Shown here in pieces: positions 13,814 through 20,264 of a DNA stretch of 20,264 nucleotides. The position numbers were made by a program, and so were the translations under genes. This DNA is from Actinomycetes bacterium (lineage in GTDB: Bacteria; Actinomycetota; Actinomycetes; Actinomycetales; Cellulomonadaceae). The stretch is taken from positions 1-20,264 of the forward strand of contig JAEWYD010000009.1 in the NCBI GenBank assembly GCA_023462275.1, read 5' to 3'. The stretch's first letter is position 1. Each line of letters starts with the position of its first letter. The notes under the pieces were generated by a model. The model did not search any database and was not told the origin of the DNA. It saw nothing but the letters and a program-made list of their open reading frames with translations.

Positions 13814-16015
13814 ATGTCCGCGACCGCGGCGGGCGGCGACGTGGGGGGAGCCGCCAGCGGCCTGGAGCTGCACAGCACCAGCGTCCCCCAGCAGCTCCGG
13901 CTGCTCGAACCCCTGGCGTGCCTGGCCCTGGCGGCCCACGGCTTCGCGGTGCAGCTGGTCGCGGCCGAGGAGGCGGTCCCGCCGATGCTCGCCGCCTCCG
14001 CCGTCCTCGCCGTCGTGGGCGTGGCCGGCCTGCTCGGCTGGCGCAGCGCGGCGGCCCCCGTGGTGCGGCTGCTGCTGATCGTGACGCTCGGCTTCGCGCT
14101 CATGGCACTCGGTGACGAGGGCAGCGGCTACATCCTCCTGTGGTACTTCGTCGTCGCCGCCGTATACCCGTTGGTGCTGCCCCAGCGCCTGGGCCTGGGG
14201 GTCGCCGCCGTCGTGCCCCTGGCCTACCTGCTGCTCGTACCGCTCGACGCCGCCGACGGCCCGCTCCCCGTCGCGCTGCTGCGCGCGGTGGCACTTGTGG
14301 TCATCGCGGTGTTCGTGCACGTGGCCGCGACCGCGTTCCGCGACGCCGTGGCCGACCGCGACGAGGCCCTCGTCCAGCTCTACACGTTCGCGGAGGCCAC
14401 GCCGGTGGGCCTCGGCTTCTGGGACCGTGCCCTGCGCGCGCGGTGGCTCAACACCGCCCTGGCGGACCTCTCCGACGTCTCCGCGGCGGACCACGTCGGC
14501 CGGCCCGTCACCGAGACGCTCGGCTTCACGCCGGCCCTCGCGCTGAACCTGCGGCGCGTGCTGGCGACCGGGCGCTCCGTGGACGGCGTGGAGCTGGCCA
14601 CGGGCGAGCGCACGTGGACGTCGAGCTACTTCCCCGTGCGCAACGGCGCGCGCCTGCTCGGCGTCGGCTCCGTCGTCATCGACGTGACCGCGCAGCGCGA
14701 GGCGGAGCGCCAGCTGACGCACTCCGCGACGCACGACGCGCTCACCGGCCTGCCCAACCGGGCGCTCTTCCAGGACCGCCTCGAGGTGGCCCTCGCCCGG
14801 GCGTCCCGGACCGGCGAGCTGGTGGGCGTGCTGTTCTGCGACGTCGACCGCTTCAAGCTCGTGAACGACTCCCTCGGGCACGCCGCCGGCGACGCCCTGC
14901 TCTGCGCGGTCGCGGAGCGCCTGCGCGGCGTCGTGCGCCAGGGCGACACCGTCGCGCGGCTGGGCGGCGACGAGTTCGCGCTGCTCACCGCGCAGGTGGG
15001 TCGCGCGGGGGAGGCGCGCGTGCTGGCCGATCGCGTGTGCGGCGTCATGCGGGAGCCCTTCGAGGTGGCCGGTCGGCCCATCGTCGCGACCATCTCGGTG
15101 GGCGTCGCGGTCTGCCGGGCGGGGGAGCGCGACGTGGCCGGGCTGCTCCGGGACGCCGACGTCGCCATGTACCAGGCGAAGGACGGCGGGCGCGACCAGG
15201 TGGCGGTCTTCGACGCCCGGCTGCGCGAGAACGCGGACGAGCGGTTCGAGATGCACGGCGACCTGCGCGCGGCGATCGCGGCCGGGCAGATCGCCGTGGC
15301 GTACCAGCCCGTGCTCCGGCTCCGGCCCGACCGCGCCGGCGACGGCATCGTCGGCATGGAGGCGCTCGCCCGCTGGCGGCGGCCCGGCCACGGCGACGTG
15401 CCGCCCGGGGCGTTCATCCCGATGGCGGAGGACCTCGGCCTCATCCACGCCCTCGGCGAGCACGTGCTCCGCACCGCGTGCACCGCCGTCGCGCGGTGGC
15501 GCGATGAGACGGGCCTGCCTCTGACCATCGCGGTCAACATGTCGGCGCTGCAGCTGGCGGACGACGGCTGCGTGGCCATGGTGAGCCGCGTGCTCGCGGA
15601 CGTCGGCCTGCCGCCGTCGGCCCTCGAGCTCGAGATCACCGAGAGCGTGCTGATGCTCGACCTCGAGACGAGCCTGCGCCGCCTCGGCGAGCTGCGGGCG
15701 CTGGGCGTCCACGTGGCCGTGGACGACTTCGGGACCGGCTACAGCTCGCTCGCCTACCTGCGCGACCTCCCCGTCGACATCCTGAAGATCGACCGGTCCT
15801 TCACGAGCCGGCTGCCCGGCGACCGCCCGATGTTCGCGTTCATCGTCGAGCTCGCGCGGGCCATCGGCGCCGCGACGGTCGTCGAGGGTGTCGAGACGGA
15901 CGAGGAGCTGCGCCTGGTGACCGAGCTCGGCTGCGACCAGGCGCAGGGCTTCCTGCTGAGCCGCCCGCTCCCCGCCGACGACGTCGCCGCGTACCTCCGG
16001 ACGCACCTGTCCTGA
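13814..16015 (+). CDS. Membrane-bound PAS-GGDEF-EAL c-di-GMP protein
   Basis: A 733-residue inner-membrane protein. About six hydrophobic helices (residues 31-175) are followed by a PAS-like region (LYTFAEATPVGLGFWDRAL onward, about 190-300), a GGDEF domain and an EAL domain. The cyclase site is intact (RLGGDEF, 384-388) with an allosteric RxxD I-site (RQGD) five residues before it. The phosphodiesterase site is also intact: EAL at 516-518, NMSALQL, EITESV, DDFGTGYSSL, LKIDRSF and VEGVET. It could therefore make and break cyclic di-GMP; which activity dominates cannot be read. The frame is open far upstream only as shadow. ATG 13814 follows TAACGT by seven bases, and residues after it give a normal short N-terminal arm. 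Membrane helices and PAS suggest an envelope or redox input. Confidence 0.93.
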   Translation: MSATAAGGDVGGAASGLELHSTSVPQQLRLLEPLACLALAAHGFAVQLVAAEEAVPPMLAASAVLAVVGVAGLLGWRSAAAPVVRLLLIVTLGFALMALGDEGSGYILLWYFVVAAVYPLVLPQRLGLGVAAVVPLAYLLLVPLDAADGPLPVALLRAVALVVIAVFVHVAATAFRDAVADRDEALVQLYTFAEATPVGLGFWDRALRARWLNTALADLSDVSAADHVGRPVTETLGFTPALALNLRRVLATGRSVDGVELATGERTWTSSYFPVRNGARLLGVGSVVIDVTAQREAERQLTHSATHDALTGLPNRALFQDRLEVALARASRTGELVGVLFCDVDRFKLVNDSLGHAAGDALLCAVAERLRGVVRQGDTVARLGGDEFALLTAQVGRAGEARVLADRVCGVMREPFEVAGRPIVATISVGVAVCRAGERDVAGLLRDADVAMYQAKDGGRDQVAVFDARLRENADERFEMHGDLRAAIAAGQIAVAYQPVLRLRPDRAGDGIVGMEALARWRRPGHGDVPPGAFIPMAEDLGLIHALGEHVLRTACTAVARWRDETGLPLTIAVNMSALQLADDGCVAMVSRVLADVGLPPSALELEITESVLMLDLETSLRRLGELRALGVHVAVDDFGTGYSSLAYLRDLPVDILKIDRSFTSRLPGDRPMFAFIVELARAIGAATVVEGVETDEELRLVTELGCDQAQGFLLSRPLPADDVAAYLRTHLS

Positions 16016-16028
16016 GGCGGCGGGCGGC

Positions 16029-16059
16029 GACGACGGGCCGGCGGGGCTCGGGCGTCGTC
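16029..16059. terminator. Possible bidirectional terminator hairpin
   Basis: GACGACG (16029-16035) and CGTCGTC (16053-16059) form a perfect 7-bp stem with a 17-base GC-rich loop. It fills most of the 51-bp gap between the converging GGDEF-EAL and aldolase-like genes, where a shared terminator would be expected. There is no U-tract, as is common in high-GC genomes, so this is only suggestive. Confidence 0.3.
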
Positions 16060-16066
16060 CGGCGGC

Positions 16067-16948
16067 TCAGGTCGCCGACGCGGCGGCGATGGCGGCGATG
16101 GACTCCTCGAGGACTGCGTCGAGCTCGGCGTCGTCCTGCTGGAGCCGCAGGCCCTCGGTGAGCGCGCGCGAGAAGCACGCGATGACGCCGGGCTGGCGCG
16201 CGAGCCGCTCGGTCGCCTCGGCGCGCGGGTAGCCGCCGGACACGGCCATCACGCGCAGGACGCGCGGGTGCTCGACGAAGGGCGTCAGGTCGCCGTCCCG
16301 CTCGGGCAGCGTCATGAGCAGCACCACGCGGTGCTCCGGCGGCAGCAGGTCCAGCTCGCCGAGCAGCGCCGACCGGAGCAGGTCCTCCGCGGCGGCCTTG
16401 CCGGCGGCGTGGATGTCGACCTCGGGCTGGACGATCGGCACCAGGCCGGCGGCCAGCACCTGCCGGGCGACGCTGATCTGCTGCGCGACGACCGCCCCCA
16501 CGCCCGCCGGGTCCGGTGCGGCGACGACGGAACGCATCTTGGTGCCGAAGACGCCGTTCGTCCGCGCGCGGTGCAGGACGGCCTCCAGGTCGGGGATGGG
16601 CCGCATGACCTGCACGCCGTCGGCGGGCTCCGCGAGGCCCTTGTCGATCTTCAGGAAGGGGACGATCCCCTTCTTGTCCCACAGGTACGCCGTCGTGGGC
16701 ACGCCCTCGACCTGCCGGGACATCGTCTGCTCGAAGATGATGGCCCCGAGCACGCGGGTGCCGCTGAACGCCGGGCTGGCGATGATCCGCGCGCGCATCG
16801 TGTGCACGAGGTCGTACATCTGCGCCTCGCCGGACCAGTGGTCGACGCCGTACGCGCGCAGCGCCTGCGGCGTGCTGCCCCCGCTCTGGTCCAGCGCCGC
16901 GACGAACCCCCGCGCCGACGCCATCCTCTCGAGCTGTTCGGTGTTCAT
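16067..16948 (-). CDS. Class I fructose-bisphosphate aldolase homologue lacking catalytic Lys/Glu
   Basis: A 293-residue TIM-barrel protein that tracks bacterial class I aldolases (Staphylococcus Fda type) from end to end: MNTEQLERMASARGFVAALD, DQSGGSTPQALRAYG, AIIFEQTM, VPFLKIDKGLAE, GVFGTKMRS, SGGYPRAEA, CFSRALTEGL. Asp20, Lys100, Lys137 and Glu176 keep their places. As I recall the Staphylococcus enzyme, Glu175 is the general base and Lys212 the Schiff-base residue. The matching positions here are Gln174 (LVPIVQPEV) and Leu211 (VVLLMTLP), with the same 37-residue spacing. Without that lysine the class I mechanism should not work, so this may be a pseudoenzyme or have a changed reaction. 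A GGAGG site precedes ATG 16948 by six bases. The frame is clean, so it is not decaying. Confidence 0.88.
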   Translation of the reverse strand: MNTEQLERMASARGFVAALDQSGGSTPQALRAYGVDHWSGEAQMYDLVHTMRARIIASPAFSGTRVLGAIIFEQTMSRQVEGVPTTAYLWDKKGIVPFLKIDKGLAEPADGVQVMRPIPDLEAVLHRARTNGVFGTKMRSVVAAPDPAGVGAVVAQQISVARQVLAAGLVPIVQPEVDIHAAGKAAAEDLLRSALLGELDLLPPEHRVVLLMTLPERDGDLTPFVEHPRVLRVMAVSGGYPRAEATERLARQPGVIACFSRALTEGLRLQQDDAELDAVLEESIAAIAAASAT

Positions 16949-17163
16949 CGCAGCCTCCGTCCGCCTCGGGGCCGCCGTCCCGGACGGCTGTCTGCCCGGG
17001 CCCGCGGGTGCGAGCGACCGGGACGGCGCTTGCTCGCCAGTCTGCTCTTGTCGAGGGGTCCGGTGGGGCTGTTCCGCGGGCGGTTCCTCCGCGGGAGGGT
17101 GGCGGATCGGCCGCTCGGCCCGCGGGCGGCCCGGCTGTCGGAGCCGGTGGCTACCCTGCCCGC
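16949..17163. promoter_or_regulatory. 215-bp divergent intergenic region with dyads
   Basis: This gap separates the aldolase-like gene (-) from the DNA glycosylase gene (+). It holds a perfect 15-bp dyad, GCCGTCCCGGACGGC (16974-16988), 26 bases before the aldolase-like ATG. It also holds a GCGAGC/GCTCGC pair further on and a CCGCGGG direct repeat around 17075-17096. TACCCT at 17152-17157 lies six bases before the GTG at 17164 and is a credible -10 for a leaderless mRNA. No short ORF with a ribosome site is apparent. The regulators are not identifiable. Confidence 0.45.
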
Positions 17164-18255
17164 GTGCAGACCCACGTCCTGGACCGCGACGAGGCCCGCC
17201 GCATCGCGGTCCGGGCGCAGCTCCTCGACGCCGACCGACCGGCTGACCTCCTCGCCGTCGTGCAGCACCTGACGCTCCTGCAGATCGACCCGACCTCGGC
17301 TGTCGCGCCCAGCGCCGACCTCGTCGCGTGGAGCCGGCTGGGGGCCGCCTACCGCCCGGAGCACCTGGTGACCGCGCTGGCGCGCCGAGAGCTCGCCGAG
17401 GTGGTGGCGCTGATCCGGCCGATGCGCGACGTCGGCCTCTACCTCGCCGACGGCGCCGCACCGCACATCGGGCCGCGGCACCACGCGTGGGTCGCCGCCA
17501 ACGACGCCTTCCGGCGCGACGTCCTGGCCCGGCTCCGCGACGCCGGGCCGCTGACGTCGCGCGACCTGCCGGACACGTGCGCGGTGCCGTGGGGCTCCAC
17601 GGGCTGGACGGACCGGCGCAACGTGACGCAGCTGCTCGAGGTCCTCACGTTCCGCGGCGAGGTGGCGGTCTCCGGCCGCCGGGGCCGCGAACGCCTGTGG
17701 GACCTGGCCGAGCGCGTGTACCCCGCCGACCTCGTGATCCCGCCGGCCGAGGTGGCGCGGTGCGAGCGGGACGCGCGGCGCCTGCGGGCGCTCGGCATCG
17801 TGCCGCAGAAGCCGGTGGAGGTGCCCGTCGAGCCCGCCCGCGTCGGTGCGGCGGGGGAGCCCGCGGTGATCGAGGGGGTGCCGGGCCACTGGCGGGTCGA
17901 CCCGGCGCAGCTCGGGCTGCCCTTCGCGGGGCGGACGGCGCTGCTGTCGCCGTTCGACCGCCTGGTGCACGACCGTGGTCGCGCGCTCGACCTCTTCGGC
18001 TTCGAGTACGCCCTCGAGATGTACAAGCCCGCGGCGGCCCGTCGCTGGGGCTACTTCGCGCTCCCCGTGCTGCACGGCGACCGACTGGTCGGCAAGGTGG
18101 ACGCGACGGCAGACCGGAAGGCCGGCGTCCTGCGCGTCGCCGCCGTCCACGAGGACCAGCCGTTCGGGTCGGAGGTGTCCGACGCCGTTGCCGCCGAGCT
18201 CGCCGACCTGGCCGCGTGGCTGGGTCTCGAGCTGCGCACGGACCCCGCCGGTTAG
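17164..18255 (+). CDS. AlkZ/YcaQ-type winged-helix DNA glycosylase (HTH_42, DUF1006)
   Basis: A 363-residue protein of the winged-helix family that includes Streptomyces AlkZ and E. coli YcaQ (AlkX), enzymes that unhook alkylated bases and DNA interstrand crosslinks. The catalytic Q-phi-Q/D signature is present as LLQIDPTSAV (Gln40-Ile41-Asp42), matching the Q-phi-D form of the YcaQ branch. Later signatures include WGYFALPVLHGDRLVGKVD and LLSPFDRLVHDRGRALDLFGF near the C-terminus. The frame is open up to 17008, but that part crosses the intergenic region. GTG 17164 starts the conserved LDRDEARRIAVRAQ helix and has TACCCT six bases upstream, so it is probably leaderless. A role in repair of alkylation or crosslink damage is inferred from the family. 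Many homologues remain uncharacterised. Confidence 0.85.
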   Translation: MQTHVLDRDEARRIAVRAQLLDADRPADLLAVVQHLTLLQIDPTSAVAPSADLVAWSRLGAAYRPEHLVTALARRELAEVVALIRPMRDVGLYLADGAAPHIGPRHHAWVAANDAFRRDVLARLRDAGPLTSRDLPDTCAVPWGSTGWTDRRNVTQLLEVLTFRGEVAVSGRRGRERLWDLAERVYPADLVIPPAEVARCERDARRLRALGIVPQKPVEVPVEPARVGAAGEPAVIEGVPGHWRVDPAQLGLPFAGRTALLSPFDRLVHDRGRALDLFGFEYALEMYKPAAARRWGYFALPVLHGDRLVGKVDATADRKAGVLRVAAVHEDQPFGSEVSDAVAAELADLAAWLGLELRTDPAG

Positions 18256-18263
18256 GGTGCCGC

Positions 18264-18947
18264 ATGGACGACGACGAGTTGCTGGGGACGGCGGGCGGCG
18301 TCGGCGCGACCTCCGCCCCCGGGCTCCTCGCCCTGCACGCCGTGCGGGTGCTCGGCATGACCGACGCCCCCGGGGCGGCCGACCGCTACGGGCTCGACGC
18401 GGCGGAGACGGCCGAGCTGCTGCTCGACTTCGAGGCGCACGGCTGGGTGATGCAGGCGCGCACGGCCGCGCCCGGCGTCTGGTCGCTGACGCCCGCGGGC
18501 CGGGCGGAGGGGGAGCGGCGCCTCGCGGCCGAGCTGCGTGCCACCGGTGCCCGGGAGCCCGTGCTGGCCGCCTACCGGGACTTCGAGGCGCTCAACGCGC
18601 GGTTCCTCCGGGCCTGCACGGACTGGCAGATCCACCCGACGCCGTGGGACGCGCTCGCGGCCAACGAGCACGACGACTGGCGGTGGGACGAGCGCGTCCT
18701 CGACGAGCTGAGCCGCCTGGGGCGGTACCTCGTGCCCGTCGAGCAGCGGCTCGCGTCGGCGCTGCGACGCTTCGCGGGGTACGGGGACCGCTACCTGCAC
18801 GCCCTGCGCACGGCCGAGCTCGGGGACCTGGCCTGGGTGGACGGCGTCGCGGTCGACTCGTGCCACCGGGTCTGGTTCGAGCTGCACGAGGACCTGCTGG
18901 CCACGCTCGGCATCGAGCGGGGCGAGGCGCCCGGCGCGGAGGGCTGA
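18264..18947 (+). CDS. Winged-helix protein with uncharacterised C-terminal domain
   Basis: A 227-residue cytoplasmic protein. Residues 20-85 look like a winged helix (LLALHAVRVLGMTDAPGAADRYGLDAAETAELLLDFEAHGWV, then WSLTPAGRAEGERRL), a MarR-like fold. The rest is helical with conserved-looking aromatic and acidic stretches (ALNARFLRACTDWQ, NEHDDWRWDE, DSCHRVWFELHEDLLATLGIER). I recall similar actinobacterial proteins annotated only as transcriptional regulators. The C-terminal part has no function I can name. ATG 18264 begins eight bases after the glycosylase stop. TAGGGT (18253-18258), which includes that stop codon, could serve as a -10 for a separate leaderless transcript; read-through from the glycosylase is just as possible. 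The target genes are unknown. Confidence 0.75.
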   Translation: MDDDELLGTAGGVGATSAPGLLALHAVRVLGMTDAPGAADRYGLDAAETAELLLDFEAHGWVMQARTAAPGVWSLTPAGRAEGERRLAAELRATGAREPVLAAYRDFEALNARFLRACTDWQIHPTPWDALAANEHDDWRWDERVLDELSRLGRYLVPVEQRLASALRRFAGYGDRYLHALRTAELGDLAWVDGVAVDSCHRVWFELHEDLLATLGIERGEAPGAEG

Positions 18948-18951
18948 CGGG

Positions 18952-18977
18952 CGCCCGGATCGGCACCCGCCCGGGCG
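18952..18977 (+). terminator. Possible GC-rich terminator hairpin
   Basis: CGCCCGG (18952-18958) and CCGGGCG (18971-18977) form a perfect 7-bp stem with a 12-base loop. It begins four bases after the winged-helix gene's stop and before the amidohydrolase gene. There is no U-tract, so function is uncertain. Confidence 0.3.
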
Positions 18978-19032
18978 GCCGGTCGGTGGTCCGCGCCGGT
19001 GCGCCCGTGCGCCGCGGTGGTTCGATGCCCTG

Positions 19033-20264
19033 GTGACGTCCCGTGACCTGGTCCTGGCCGACGCGCGCCTGCTGGGCGCCGACGCGCCCGTCGATCTGCT
19101 CGTGCGCGACGGCGTCGTGGCCGCTGTCGGGCCGGGTCCCGATCGGCTGCCGAGCGCGGAGCGCGTCGACCTCGACGGGCGCTGGGTCGTCCCGGGGCTG
19201 TGGGACCAGCACGTGCACCTGACGCAGTGGGCGTCGTCGCGCCAGCGGCTGGACCTCGCGGCCGCCCGGTCGGCGGCCGAGGCCGTCGCGCTGGTGGCGG
19301 CCCGCCTGGCCGAGGCGCCCCCGCCCGCCGGCCGCCCCCTGCTCGGCCGGGACTTCCGTGACGCGCTCTGGCCCGACGAGCCGACGGCAGCCCTGCTCGA
19401 CGCCGCGGTCGGCGACGTGCCGGTGGTGCTCGTGAGCGGGGATCTGCACGGCGCGTGGCTCAGCTCGGCGGGCCTGCGCTGGTTCGGCCTGCCCGACCAC
19501 CCGACCGGTCGCCTGCGCGAGGGGGAGTGGCTGTCGCGGATGGGCGCCCTCGACGTCGTGCCCGACGACGTCCTGGACGGCTGGGTCGCGGACGCGGCGT
19601 CGGCGGCGGCGGCCCGCGGCGTCGTGGGGATCGTGGACTACGAGGTGGCGGACAACGTCGCGGTGTGGCGGCGACGGGTGGCGGGCGGCTTCGACTCGCT
19701 GCGGGTGCGCGCCGGCGTGTGGGCACCGCACCTGGACGGCGTGCTCGCGGCGGGCCTGCGTACGGGTGACGCGATCGCCGACGGCGTGACCCAGGGCGCC
19801 CTCAAGGTCATCAGCGACGGCGCGCTCAACACGCGGTCGGCGTTCTGCGTCGACCCGTACCCGGGGACCGGCGGGCACGGCGTGCTCAACGTGCCGCCCG
19901 AGGAGCTGCGGCCCCTGATGGCGCGGGCGCGCGCGGCCGGCCTGACGTGCGCCATCCACGCCATCGGCGACCGCGCGAACACCCTCGCGCTCGACGCGTT
20001 CGAGGCGACCGGCGCGCGCGGCTCGGTCGAGCACGCGCAGCTCCTCGCGGCCGACGACGTGGCCCGGTTCGCACGGCTCGGCGTCGTCGCCTCGGTGCAG
20101 CCCGAGCACGCGATGGACGACCGCGACGTGGCCGACGCCCTGTGGCGGGGGCGGACGGACCGCGCCTTCCCGCTGCGGGCCCTGCACGAGGCGGGGGCGC
20201 GCCTGGTGCTCGGCTCGGACGCCCCTGTCGCCCCGCTGGACCCGTGGGCGGCGCTGGTCTCCGC
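19033..20264 (+). CDS. YtcJ-like metal-dependent amidohydrolase (3' truncated by window)
   Basis: At least 410 codons, running off the window. It belongs to the amidohydrolase superfamily, COG1574/YtcJ branch (Amidohydro_3). Putative ligands lie in the expected order: HVH after the first barrel strand (His60, His62), Lys258 in LKVISDGALNTRSA, His309 in CAIHAIGDRA, His334 in SVEHAQL and Asp396 in GSDAPVAPLDPW. The N-terminal beta domain (LVLADARLLG ... VDLDGRWVVPGLWDQ) is also typical. The substrate is unknown; relatives hydrolyse amide or formamide bonds. GTG 19033 is the first in-frame start before the conserved region. The ATG at 19025 is out of frame and meets a stop at once. No clear Shine-Dalgarno is seen. 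It lies 85 bp after the winged-helix gene on the same strand. Confidence 0.88.
   Translation, partial: MTSRDLVLADARLLGADAPVDLLVRDGVVAAVGPGPDRLPSAERVDLDGRWVVPGLWDQHVHLTQWASSRQRLDLAAARSAAEAVALVAARLAEAPPPAGRPLLGRDFRDALWPDEPTAALLDAAVGDVPVVLVSGDLHGAWLSSAGLRWFGLPDHPTGRLREGEWLSRMGALDVVPDDVLDGWVADAASAAAARGVVGIVDYEVADNVAVWRRRVAGGFDSLRVRAGVWAPHLDGVLAAGLRTGDAIADGVTQGALKVISDGALNTRSAFCVDPYPGTGGHGVLNVPPEELRPLMARARAAGLTCAIHAIGDRANTLALDAFEATGARGSVEHAQLLAADDVARFARLGVVASVQPEHAMDDRDVADALWRGRTDRAFPLRALHEAGARLVLGSDAPVAPLDPWAALVS

Noticed and set aside
13745..16006. Open frame extending the RlmC-type protein upstream on the - strand
   Set aside because: It is antisense to the GGDEF-EAL gene and composed of His/Arg/Asp-rich shadow sequence. 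RlmC homology starts exactly at GTG 13744.
17008..17163. Upstream in-frame start for the DNA glycosylase
   Set aside because: The extension crosses the divergent intergenic region, has no family similarity and no ribosome site; GTG 17164 fits the family N-terminus.
1..20264. Mobile element, prophage or defence island
   Set aside because: No transposase, integrase, phage or nuclease genes, no tRNA with attachment repeats, and uniformly high GC and codon use throughout.

Overview
This window comes from a very GC-rich actinobacterium. Supporting signs are third codon positions almost always G or C, frequent GTG starts, an F420-type luciferase-like oxidoreductase, a DevS/DosS-like GAF histidine kinase, and several genes whose only visible start signal is a TAnnnT -10 box a few bases before the start codon (probable leaderless mRNAs). 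A Cellulomonas-like member of the Micrococcales would fit, but I cannot fix the genus. I see no tRNA, rRNA, transposase, integrase, attachment site or CRISPR array. The region reads as ordinary chromosome with small functional modules.

Layout. 1-230: low-complexity C-terminal tail of an unidentified + strand protein. 264-2671: a 14-helix DHA2 drug exporter (-) divergent from its probable TetR repressor (+). 2693-5876: a five-gene + strand sulfur-stress operon. It holds a CoA-disulfide reductase/rhodanese fusion, a stand-alone rhodanese, a 38-residue six-cysteine microprotein, a DUF302 protein and a CstR-like persulfide-sensing repressor. The promoter carries an ATACCCC/GGGGTAT operator of the CsoR/CstR type, so the last gene probably represses the whole operon. 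A 16-bp tandem repeat lies inside the operon, before the microprotein. 5902-7360 (-): methylglyoxal synthase, and upstream of it an F420-type oxidoreductase with a MerR-style 19-bp-spacer promoter. 7422-10724 (-): an ABC-2 exporter (ATPase and two permeases).

10866-12539 (+): an orphan GAF-GAF histidine kinase. 12575-13744 (-): RlmC-type 23S rRNA m5U methyltransferase. 13814-16015 (+): a membrane GGDEF-EAL protein divergent from it. 16067-16948 (-): a class I fructose-bisphosphate aldolase homologue in which the Schiff-base lysine and the catalytic glutamate both appear substituted. 17164-18255 (+): an AlkZ/YcaQ-type DNA glycosylase. 18264-18947 (+): a winged-helix protein with an unknown C-terminal domain. 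19033 to the window edge (+): a YtcJ-like amidohydrolase, truncated by the window.

The strongest candidates for something undescribed are the six-cysteine microprotein and repeat tract inside the CstR-type operon, and the aldolase-like probable pseudoenzyme. All family assignments are from memory of conserved motifs; no search was run.
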